Source: Canna indica
Lineage: Eukaryota; Streptophyta; Magnoliopsida; Zingiberales; Cannaceae
NCBI GenBank assembly: GCA_034359265.1
Contig: CP136892.1
Location: 87,846,001 to 87,910,000 of the forward strand
DNA: 64,000 nt
Reading direction: 5' to 3'
Shown: piece after piece, positions 25,901-37,900 of the stretch
Layout of the letters: the number at the start of each line of letters is the position of its first letter
How positions within the stretch are numbered: the first letter of the stretch is position 1
Translations under genes and position numbers: made by a program
Notes under the pieces: generated by a model
What the model was told of the DNA's origin: nothing
What the model saw: only the letters and a program-made list of their open reading frames with translations
The model's database searches: none

Positions 25901-28900
25901 TCTCCTCTTCATCTTCTTCCCTCAGCAGTCGGCACTATAGTCTTGTGCAACAGTGTCTTGCTTCAGATCAGCACTACAGGTTTCCATGCAATTGCCACAG
26001 TATTTTCAGTCATTCTATATTTTCAGGGTGTTGCTATACTATTTCCAGAGCTGTAATAGCAGTGTTTTTGAACTGCCATCACTAGCTCTCCTTTGTGCCT
26101 ACGGGCTCTCATTGCCCTCCCCCTCTTCTCTCTTCTTCTCTAGGAGGAGATATGGAAGCTTGCATCTTTGCACTGCGCCTCCCTCCATCCCCTCTCGCAT
26201 CTGGAGGCAATACTGGAGCTCACATCTCTATGCTGCTCCCCCTCCATCCACTTCTTTTTTTGGAGGTGATATAAGAGCTCACATCTTCGTGCTGCTACCC
26301 TTCCATCTTCTTCTTCCATCTTCTCTTTGTTTTTTGATTTATCTCTATCTAACTTGATTGCAAGGGAGGATGTTCAAATATATTCAGATGACACATTTAT
26401 CCCTGATTTGTTGTGATTATGAGGGGGGACATTCAATTATTTTCATACAAGCATGCAACTTCAGTTCTCTGCAGGAATCACTTGATTGGTGTTTTTATAA
26501 ATTTTATCTGTGTTACCAAACTCAAGCAGTCTATTTTGTAAATCGTCCTGAGTTTGGTGGGAGGTTGAAAGCATTGGTTTTTAGCATAGGTTTAGTTTTA
26601 TTATATTGTTCCTCATGTCTACTGGACGTCTCTTCCTTTATATATAGAGAGGAGATATACGTTTATAACATGATTTGCCATTTCTTCTTTGACAATTACA
26701 ATTTTTTTGCTTTGTGTTTGTTCCTTTATTTGAATTGAGCTATATACATACAAAATCAAGCTTATAACAATCAATAAAGTCCCCTGTAGCATTTGAATTA
26801 TAAGAATGTGCAGCATGATCTGAGAACATATGGTCCTTTTATGATTCACTGAAGTCCACTCTCTGAAAGGACAGCTAATATATTCCAACTGAACAGAGAG
26901 AATTGGTTGAGGACAAAATAATTTCTTGTCTTTCTTTTTCAAGTGGATTTTGACTTTGTAGTTTATGTTGACTTGTTCAATTATAAGTCATTGACATATA
27001 TTGGCAAAAATGTTGTTCCAGTGAAGTACATGAACAAGCACTGGCATCCTGTGATGTGATACACCGTGAAAGAAGAATTCTACTGAAACAGGAGATAGGA
27101 AGGATGGTTCTTTTTTTCTCCGATCAACCAAGTTTGTTAGCCCCTAATATCCAGGTAAATTATACCACATGCTAAGCTGCACAGGATGTCATTCTCTTTT
27201 TTCTTTATTCAGTAGATCTTTCATCCATTGACTTGAATTTGTAAATAAATCAACCTCTGTTGTCTAAAGAGTAAGTTGGAACATGAAAATTTTGATCAGC
27301 TATGGGTTTTATCAGTGGCATGCATGATTCTACTCTTGAAGTTAATCTTTTTCTTTAATCCATATTTGCTATTCTTAAGAAAAATTGTTTGCATCTACAG
27401 TTATGCTCTTTGTTCTTAAGGCTTCTCATTCTTTTTCAAGAGAGATCACAACCACTTGTGTGTTCTTATTCTTAGTCCACGTTTGTACTTCAAAAAAGTT
27501 CAAAAATCAACTAAGTATGCTCTCAGTCTTTAGTTTGCTCATTCTTTTCATCTGAACTTGTAGATAGATCGTAATTGCTTGAGTGATCTCAGTTTTTGTG
27601 GTTGCAAGAGAAAAGGGCCAATAACTAGGGTTTCACATGCTCTAATATGATGTGAAACGACAAAAGAGAGAAGGTAGATGAGGGGTTACAAAACTCTAGA
27701 AAAACAAAATAACAAACCCTCATTTATCACCATTTTTATCTTAACAATATTATTTCTACCTTAGTATTCTCCAAAAATGCCCGTGTAAAGGGATTGTCTT
27801 TTGATTTCACCAAATGATACCTAAACTTTTGATTGATAATAAATCATAACCTTGAATGGTAAGAGCAAACATAATCATCTTATTTCAATTAACATATAGC
27901 ATAGACTCAAGATCTTAGGTATCATATAATCATACTAAGTCATGGAAGGAGTAATCATAGATAGGTCAACACATACCTAATCTCAAATAGAAAAGGTATG
28001 GTTAAGAACAAAGGATGCAATATTGCTATGTACAGGGCTGGTGTTTTGATTTCAAAACAATACATAAAACATGTTGATGGATAATAAATCAGCTTATTGC
28101 AATCAACTGTAATCATTTTATTTTATCAACTGATTCTCTTCCATATCAAAATAATTAATAACTTAATTGATTTTTTCTATCTCTTCGCATGTAATATGTT
28201 CTCGACAAATTATAAATTAGTAACTTATTTTTTTCTCCTATGAACAGATGGTCTTCTCTGCTCTTGCTTTGGCTCAGTCTGAGGTAATTTGGTACTTTCA
28301 GCATGTTGGAATTCAATCCTCAAAATCCAAAGCAGCACGGTTAATACCAATTGAGATTGTAAGTTTTATATAAATCAGGTTTGTTGCATCTTGTTAAAGT
28401 TGATTGGATGACCGACTACCAAGAAGAGGTCCAATCTATAAATTTATATTCTTAACACTCCCCCCTCAAGTGTGGATGGGAAATTTCATTAGATGGGCCC
28501 AAGCAAAGTTGGTCATCCAATCAAATTTAACACATCTTAACACATCTGAACTACGAATTTTCTTCCCTAATTTTAATTCTTCTGATCATGTTAAACTTTT
28601 GTTACTGATTACAGGATGCAGCAGATCCAACTATTGGTTTCCTGCTTGATGGAATGGACAAACTTTGTCGTTTAGTTCGCAAATATATGGCTGGTTAGTC
28701 ATCAATCGTTAGAATGCTAGAAGCAAGAAAATTAGTTTCTTTCTTTGTGGTGATATCTAGTGTTTGGCATACCTGTATGTAATAGATTAATGTGAATGTC
28801 TCACAACATGTAGATTCCAAATCCAATTCTTGGATTGTGATAACGCTTTTGTGAAAAGATGCAGCGGAAAGATTACAAGAATTAAAGCTGTACTTTTAGG

Positions 28901-31900
28901 TGTTCCAGGCACTTTCACACAGACAATACCATTGTTTCAAATCTCGTATGGGTACTGATGCCAAGATGGATGGTTGATCAGTTAAGTATAGTATTGACAC
29001 ATGGGATAATTCAGTTCAAAAAGGATTAAGGAACAGAGGGATTGTCAAATGGTTGATCCACATTTTTTGAGTGACAGAGGGATTTAGAGACACATAATAT
29101 AGCCGACCCCATCTACTATGGGATTAAGGCTTAGTTGTTGTTACTCTTTTAGTTTACAAGCACAAACTGTTTTTGTTCTCGACCAGGCGACCATCTTGAG
29201 TTTGAGGGGGATGTTCAAAATATAAGATAAAAATAATATTACTAAGATCCAAGGTTTAAAATACCGCTACCGGTCATCATCTCGGTTGATGATCGGTACG
29301 TACCGTACCGTACCGACACACGGTACGGTCTGGTACGAAAATGCATACCGGACAAGTTCTTTTTTTTTGCTATTAATCAAGAAATACTTAAATTTAAGAT
29401 TCAAATATCAAATACATGAATACAATGTTTAAAAACCGTTTGGTACTGTATTAGGGTTTTTCATAGATACAAGAGAATCATTATATTGGAGTTTATATAG
29501 GGCGACACAAGTCTACAACCCAAAGGGTCCAAAAAATCTCCGGGGTGTGGGGGCGGAGCCCCCCGAGATTTTTTGGACCCTTTGGGTTGTGGACTTGTGT
29601 CGCCTTATATAAACTCCAATGTAATGATTCTTTTGTATCTATGAAAAACCCTAATACAGTACCAAACAGTACCCAACGGCTCTTTTTAAGAGCCATTGGA
29701 TTATTACGGGGCGGTATCGCCCGGTATGATAGCAAATACCGGGGCATACCGGGCGGTATTTACCGGTATACTAGTATTTTTTAATAGTCTTCATTTAATA
29801 TAGCCGCTATATGCCATCATAGTGGGCGGTATGATGCATATACCGCCCATACCGGGCGGTATGTGATAAATACCGCCCGGAATGACCGAGATACCCGGTA
29901 TTTCTCCCATACCGGGTATCTCGTATACCGGAAATGCAAAATACCAGTAAATACCGGGCATACCACCCGGTACGGTACGAATTTTAAAACCATGCTGAGA
30001 TCTATATTTTGAGTGGTAGAGTTAGTTAAGGTGAATATTTTCCCTCTTTTATCATTTTACAGTTCCATTTGACAAAAGAATCCCAAAGAATAGTTTTGAC
30101 TAGTTTTGGAAAGAAAAAAAATCTATAAATGCCTGTTGAATTTGAACAAATAAAAGGAATGGTGAACTGACCCATACAAATTCATACTTGATTTGAGTCA
30201 GTGTGCATGCACACCACCTGGTATGCCGGTTCGGTTGTATAAAGGAGTTGAGGGAGTGGTCTAGGTCTCAGTTATCCATTGGATAATTATGGTTTGATAC
30301 GACCCGAGTATGGTATGAAATTTAAAACATTGGTATTTTGACCTGTACAGCCGAGAACTTGTAGCGAAAGTAATAAGAAGAGGAAAATGCAGAGGGTCAT
30401 TTGATGATGGTGCTAGGTTTAGTGAGCAAATAGGTTTGTTTGTAACAAATGTAACTGTTAAATACCCTGCCTTTTCTAAAACTTCCATCAAAGTAAGAAT
30501 ATATTCCGTAGCTCCTAATATTTTGTTTCGAATATCAAGTTACATTTAGTAGTATGTCTATTGTTCATCCTAATCTAAGATTAACATTTTGGTGTAGATT
30601 AAGCATTGAGAGGTCCCTTCAATTTAATTAAGATAGATGTTTTATTTTATTTTCTTTAAGAAAAATGCTTGATTTTGTTGGGAAAAGAAAATGTTCCTAA
30701 TTTTATTGCTTAAACTGATTCTTTAATATCTAATTCTCTATACTGAGATTATGCTTATTTTTCCTGTGAATCTCAAGCTGATTACTCACTCTAATTTATT
30801 GCTTCCTTGTAATTTTCCATTCCTTACATCATATTATCTTACTCGTTGTACAAGAATGTGGAATTGTGAAAAGATGTCTATTTTGTAGCTCGAGTTAATG
30901 TTTAATGGCTTGAGATCTTACCATCAAGCTAAAACAACTGAAATTAATGATGCTCCATATGAAGATTGTGATGCACACTTTTTAAGCCTGTTGAAAAGTA
31001 TGTGAACTTAGTGGAAAACAACTTGCATGTTTTTTTGCAGCAATAAAGGGCTATGCACTATCGTATTTATCATCTTCTGCTGGGAGAATCCGTTTTTTAC
31101 TTGGAACTCCTGGTATGGTCGCTCTTGACATAGATTCCACATTGAAGGCTCTTTTTCAGCAAGTTGTTCATTGCTTGGAAAACATACCAAAGCCTCAAGG
31201 AGAGAATGTCACGTCCATTACTTGTGATCTATCTGTAAGAATCTTATGCGCATTTTTTCTAGTACCTTACCTACCATTTTTGCTGTAAAGTAGAATGATA
31301 ATGATGGAATGCCTTCTTGTTCTGCTTTAGTAGATAAGAAGCTGCACTTTTTGATTAATTGTCCCACTCCAAATTTTGCAAACAAGAGCTAGATTCTATG
31401 TATACACTATGCACTTTCCTGCACACCCAATGATAGCTGGACTTTTGAAGCCTAATTTAGGTAAAATAATTTGTGTCATCCATATCTCTTATAGCATTCT
31501 AATGTTATAGTAGCCAGTTGGTTTTAATATTTTAGTTAATCAGGGATTAGTTAGTGACTCTGGTAATGTTTTAATATTTTGATTGCACATCCAGAATATT
31601 TTTCATTACTTCTAATGTTATAGTAGCCAGTTGGTTTTTGCTTGAAACTTTTCTTGCTGCTATTGGCTTAGTTTTTGTCTTTTTTACTCAACTATCTTGA
31701 CCATGAAACAATAAAGAATTTTGGTTACACATGCGATATATGTAGGTAGATTACAGTTAGTATTTAGTAAACACTCCCAAATGCATAAAATCTCAATATC
31801 TATAAATTCAGAATAGAGAGAAGTTTATCATTGATCTAATGGAAACTTGTAGGCAGCTGTGGACGCCTAAATTTAACTAGGGGGGCCCAATTTAGAATAT

Positions 31901-34900
31901 TAAAAAATCTAATAAGTATTTTTTTCAATTGTTCACCTTCAAATTTTTAATTAAAATAAGAACTTATAACTAGTACATATTTCTTCTTCTATTTCCACAT
32001 ATTGAATTTACTGCCGGAGTCTTCAAAATAAAAATAATTAAATCTCTTGTCCTCTTAAGACAACTTTTTTTCATCTCAATATCCAATTTAACAATACGAG
32101 ACTATTTTTCGGAATATGGAAATGAATATTCTATACTGTCATATATGGTATCTAACAATGAGTCAAATACAAAAAAATTCACATATAAATAAAATAGCAA
32201 ACATCGTAGATGGTGATTTTGAGAGGGATAACATAGTCGGCCGACTTGGCCTTATACTTGTTGTAAAAGGCCATGATGTTGAAACTCTTGGAAATTAAAG
32301 CAGGATCTATTGTGATGCGGACATCACTTGCCTGTCTATGAAAAAACCAAGAAACTAGTAAGAGATCAAGAAAATCACAAGTACAAGCAGAAGAATAATA
32401 CTTGAATCATTGAATGCATAATTAATGTTGCAAAAATAAATATCATTTACCACGAAGATGTATTGTAAATACAGATGATTAATAAAATTTACTATTTTTC
32501 AGATTTGGATTCTCAATTAAGTAGAATTCAATCATGAATGAAGTACAAGATATTCTTCTATTCATTTTCCAAGATTTTCCTTAAGTACTTAGCAAACTAA
32601 TTATTCAACCAATAACAGTACACATCCACAAAAGTACACTGAACTTAGTGAAATCAACATGGATGACAACATACAAAGATGTGTTATCATTGAAATCAAT
32701 ATGAGAGTTTCAGTGGTAATAACTTAATGGAGAAGGATCTCGACTTATGGTAAAATTAATGGAAAAGGATTTCGACTCAGGTATGGAATTAATGGAGAAG
32801 GATTTCTACTTTGGTAAGAAATCAATGGAGGACTTGGATTTTTTTTTTAAGTGAACTTTATATTCAGCCATTAAAAAAAGGAAAATAATGCATATGGGAT
32901 GCTAGACCTAGGGATTAGACCCTGGACCTATAGGCAAAATACTCAAATGTCTAATCACCAAGCTCTAAATGGATTGATGAGAATGATTTGGGTTTAATTA
33001 TCCTTATGCAATATCATCATATACAGTAATATTTTTGAAAAATTATCAAATTATCTTTTAATTTATTTATTTTTGAAAAAATTTCAGGGGGCCTAGTGCC
33101 CCCCCTTAGCTCTAATGTAGATCCTCCTCTAGGGAATTACCAATGCGATAAAAGAAGAAATAGTTACTAGTTAGGAGCTTCAAGTATGTGAAGGCAGACA
33201 AACTCGCGAAGAGAATTTTCAAGTGTATGGTTCCAAGAATTTTTTTTTCCAGATTGATGAAGTTTTCAGTGATAATTTATTTCTGATTCAGTTTTTCTAT
33301 GCTGGTTATGTATCTCAATAGTAGAAGCCATTTGCATGATATAATGTGTACCATTTAAAACTTACTCGTGCTGCTAGCTTAGATAAGAAAGTTCAGTGAG
33401 CTTGATGGCTATGTAGTCTGTGTTTAAGAAGCTTGCTTTTGTTTATATTCCTGTGGGTATCATTGAGATATAGACATAACCCAAATATTTTATATTGCTT
33501 GAATTGACCAATTTATCCTTCAACATTCTATTTTGTGTATTAAGGGTCAGTTATAGGTATTCATGTTGAATTCAATAACACATTTAACTTGCTGATATCG
33601 GCAACAGGTTAATCATGGTGTGATAACAACATATTTTTCCAAGCACTCTTTTAACCGGGTTACATCATATGGGTGCAGGATTTGCGCAAGTACTGGTTTT
33701 CAATATTAATGATAGTTACATCTTCACGGTCATCTATAAACATTAGACACTTGGAGAAGGCCACAGTATCCACTGGAAAGGAAGGGTTGTTATCAGAAGG
33801 AAATGCTGCATATAACTGGTCCAGGTGATTAGCCTATATGAGCAGAGGTCTCACTTTATAATTACAATATATGATAATGTGAACATTTATGAAACCTACT
33901 AAGCTTATAAATGTATAAATTGAGTCCTTTCCTAACTGCTTAAAATCTTAAGCAAATTGGTGACATAATCAAATGAGTTCTAATTTTGCTAGTGTCAATA
34001 ATTAAAAGAAATGCCCTCAATATATTTGAGTGAGTCCATGTGTTAAGTTTGCATGACAGTTTGCTCTCCCACACATGAGGAGAAGTGTTTAGATTCTAGA
34101 ACATAAATTTATAAATTATACATTGAGAAAATTTGTCACTTCATCAAATTTAACAAAACCAAATGTTTGTCATATGCTCTCTCTTTCTGGAATGAAACCA
34201 CAAAGTAGTTTGACAGAGTCATCCAATTTTGGTAATATACTCTTAAAAATGTAAGGTGAAATGTGGAGTTTAATTAAGGGATAACTAGAAGACTGACCAA
34301 TTAAATTTAGTTGCATCTAGTTACTTGATTAACTTGATGGACATCTAAAATCTTGAGCTAACCATTTTAACTTCTTGCATTATAAATGTTTTTTGTGTTT
34401 AGCAGGTGTGTTGATGAACTTGAGAGTCAACTCTCTAAATACGGAAGCCTAAAGAAGCTGTATTTCTATCACCACCATCTAACAGTTGTAAGTACTTCAA
34501 TACTTATTAGTTTTTGCTCAGGTGATCCACCTGTTCTGATTATTTTTATCAGCAAACCATCTTCTGATGGCCTTTTTAGTAGGCTTTATATTTTTATATT
34601 TACATAATTACATGCAAATTCAACAGGTGTTTAGGAATACAATGTTTGGGCCTGAAGGGCGTCCACAGCATTGTTGTGCATGGCTTGGAGTAGCTAGCAG
34701 TTTTCCAGAATGTGCCTCTACAATAGTTCTGGATGAGGTACCATTCATTCTTCTATTTGCTCTCCTGCATGTTAGCACCCTAAAGCTAGATTAAGCTGGT
34801 TTAATTTCACAAATAACTTCCCTATGGAGATATAAGATGCCTTCTGACTGATGTAAGAAAAAGGTGTGTGGAAGCATTCTAAAAGGGCACTAAAAACTGC

Positions 34901-37900
34901 ATTTAGTTCTTGAGAAGTTGCAAATAATTCTGAGGCACCACCTGGAAGATAAAACAAGAGAAATTCAGTTGAAATTTTAAGATCAGCATCTTATTTGACT
35001 TGAACAGTACATGTTATCAATTATTAACATTCACGTTAACCAATTAAAACAATTTTTTGAAGAAATCATTAGAGTTTCTTATTTTATGAATCACTGGAAT
35101 TGTTTAAGTTTTTGACTAGGTGACTTTATCCCAAAAGCTCAAGTTATTAGGAAGGAGCCCAATTTATAATTGTATCCTAACATCCCTCATGGCAAGTCAC
35201 ATTAGGCCTTGAACCATGGACTGACAGTTGCAGGCTGTATCCAGTCTACCTGTCCAAATCCAAGGTGTTAACTGAGGTAGGGGAAAATGAAGAAGCCAAT
35301 TGAAGCTTAAGAGAGAAAGAGGTGGGCGATTTGCCCTCAACCACTACTAGTGCCTAATATGTGCCTTCCTCGTCACTCTTCACCTAATCATAATGTGATT
35401 GCCTTTATTGCCATCTCATCTGCAAGTAAGCATCATACTCCTTCATTGCCATTCAATCGTTGTTATAGGGGGAACACATCAATGTTGTCACGTCATCTAT
35501 GTAATTGCCACAGAGTCACAAGGTTAGCTTTTGCATGCTAACCCATTCAGCTCCCTTGCTTATGCACCTAAGGGATTCGACCCATCTTCTTTTAATCTTT
35601 GTTCAACTTGAATATTCAAATATCATTATGGTTATTACTTATCACAATATGAAGATTTTTGAGTGCTCACTCCATCTATCTGCAAATGTAGTTAAATAAA
35701 GTGGGACGAGATTCCATTTTGTATGTTGAGTCTCTGATTGAATCAATCATGGGTGGATTGGAAGGTCTTATCAATATTCTGGACTCAGAAGGTGGATTTG
35801 GATCATTAGACCTGCAGGTATCCACTTACTGCTCTGATTATTATGATTCCCAACACTCTGCTTAGTGCTTATCATACCTCGTTTTCAGCTTGCTCCTGAG
35901 CAAGCGGCATTTTATTTGAACAATGTCCTAAAAGGTTCAACTGCCTCCTTCAAATCACCAAAATTTCTATCTATGCAAAAACCAGGATATGAGAGTTATC
36001 CAGAAAACAGTAGTTCTGTGAAAATGTAAGTGATTACCTTTCTGCAGCATTTGAACATGTATAAATGAAGAGTTTCTTAAATCACATTCATTTCTATATA
36101 ATAGGCTGGAAGCTGCCATGCAGAGGTTGACAAATCTCTGTTCCGTCTTGAATGACATGGAACCTGTATGTGTACTCAACCATGTTTTTGTTTTACGAGA
36201 GGTACGTATCTTGGCTTACTGGTTTCGTCCTCAACAATGTAGGAAATAGAATCAGAATTTTTTTCCCCTTGTAAATTTTGAAAAAAATAGTTGTATCATA
36301 ACAAATTGAATATTTCTAATTTGTTCTTATGTGTGAACTGAAATTCTCTATGCAGTCAGTTGCTTATAGAATAATGTATTAGGCTGATGAATAGTTATGG
36401 ATCAAATTTAAGCTTAATTGATCAAAATTATAATCTAGGTGAAACTAGTGTCTTTGGTGAGTAAACAAGTTTGTGCAAGCAAGTGATATAGCAAATGATG
36501 TACTAAGCACAACATACAACTCAATAAGCAACGCAAACAAAATAGCAGGTAAAGAACTAAGGAGAGCGATGTAAACACAATCATTTGAAGCGATTTGACC
36601 AATCTTGCAAAATCTACTACCTTAGTGCCCTTACCTAGGATTTCCACCAACATTCACTATACCAAGGAACACCTTAGTAACATGGCTTTAGCCCTTGTAA
36701 ATAAAGACTACCATGAAGTGCATTATTTTAATCCTGGAGACTTTCAATGTTTACAAGATACAAACCCAACAAAAGTAAAAACAAAAAACAAGATAAGCTT
36801 TAAAATGTTAAATTGATCTAGCTTTTCTTCTTCTCTTGATCTCCACTCATATAGCACTTGGACACCTTCAAAAGTTATGATGAATAATGAATTAGAGGAT
36901 TCAATCATAGGTCTAGGGTTGAAAGTGACTCAAGAAGGCTTAAATTAGAATGTAAAACTTTGGAAGCTCTAGTAATGCTTAGGGATTACTCAGAGAAAGA
37001 TCGCAAGCATATTTAAAAAGTCAGAGAGGCATGAACATTGCTTTTATAGTAAAGCCAAAACTAGATATTGAAAAATAGCAGTTGGCCTTTGGTTCAACGG
37101 TTGACTGGTTGACCTAGCATTGGTTGAATTAAGTTTTGATTGGAAATCATATAGTTCTAGAAATTGACTTTTTAACTTGGTTTGGGTTCAAATTGGTTAA
37201 TATATCAATTTTAAATATTTATTATGTTATTACATAATTACATTTACCTCTGAAGATAACTAAACTGATTAAAAAATAATTATTATGATTATATATTTTA
37301 AGTCAAACAAAGCAGTTTGTTTGACTTTGGTGGGTTCAATTGATTCAGTTTAGAAAAGTTCTTAAAAAAACTCAGATCCAATATGGGTTTGCATTTGAAC
37401 CAATGTTTATGTCATTTCAAAATTCTTTTGGTATTTTGATCAGATTATATCTTTGTATGTATATATATATATTCCTGCAAGTATGGTATTCATGAAGTGG
37501 TTTTTTTCCTTTTGTTATATACTAGAAAGTATGTCTAAGCTTGAACCAAGCAAAAATTCTATTATTAGTTCCTCACAGGCATATTTTGATCTCGATTCTC
37601 TAGATTTCTCTGAGAAACTGAAATAACTATGACTAACAACCGACTATAACTAATATACTTAAGTAACCATAATGATTATCTTGCCACATTCATAATCCTT
37701 CAATTGGAAAGATAGTATCTGGTTTTGATGATTTGTGTCAAGTGGCATTCTTGTGCCAATATGTTTTTCTCTTTCTTATTTGAATATTTTTTTTACTTTT
37801 AACCAGTGGAGAAACTTGTCCCATGTTTATTGATTCTTCATTTTTGTATGATATTTATCATGAAGTACATGAGAGAATGTATCCTTGGCAATTTCCGAAG

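Noticed and set aside
29493..29784. Two open frames of about 80 codons on opposite strands across the long inverted repeat
   Set aside because: They mirror each other because of the palindrome and have no protein-like features.
31497..31638. A 29-bp direct repeat (31497-31525 and 31610-31638) in NAP1 intron 14, considered as a target duplication
   Set aside because: The 84 bases between the copies have neither an A-tail nor inverted ends, so a simple local duplication is as likely.
32905..32970. tRNA-like wording (gggattagaccctggacct) in NAP1 intron 14
   Set aside because: It resembles the B-box region of tRNA-derived repeats, but there is no A box at the right distance and no cloverleaf.
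31858..33131. Segment bounded by ggggggcc words in NAP1 intron 14, considered as a transposon
   Set aside because: The boundary words are short and in the same orientation. I could not define inverted ends or a target duplication, so no feature was called.
37806..37865. Frame extension upstream of NAP1 exon 21
   Set aside because: The preceding codons are hydrophobic intron sequence. Conserved NAP1 sequence begins exactly after the AG at 37864-37865.
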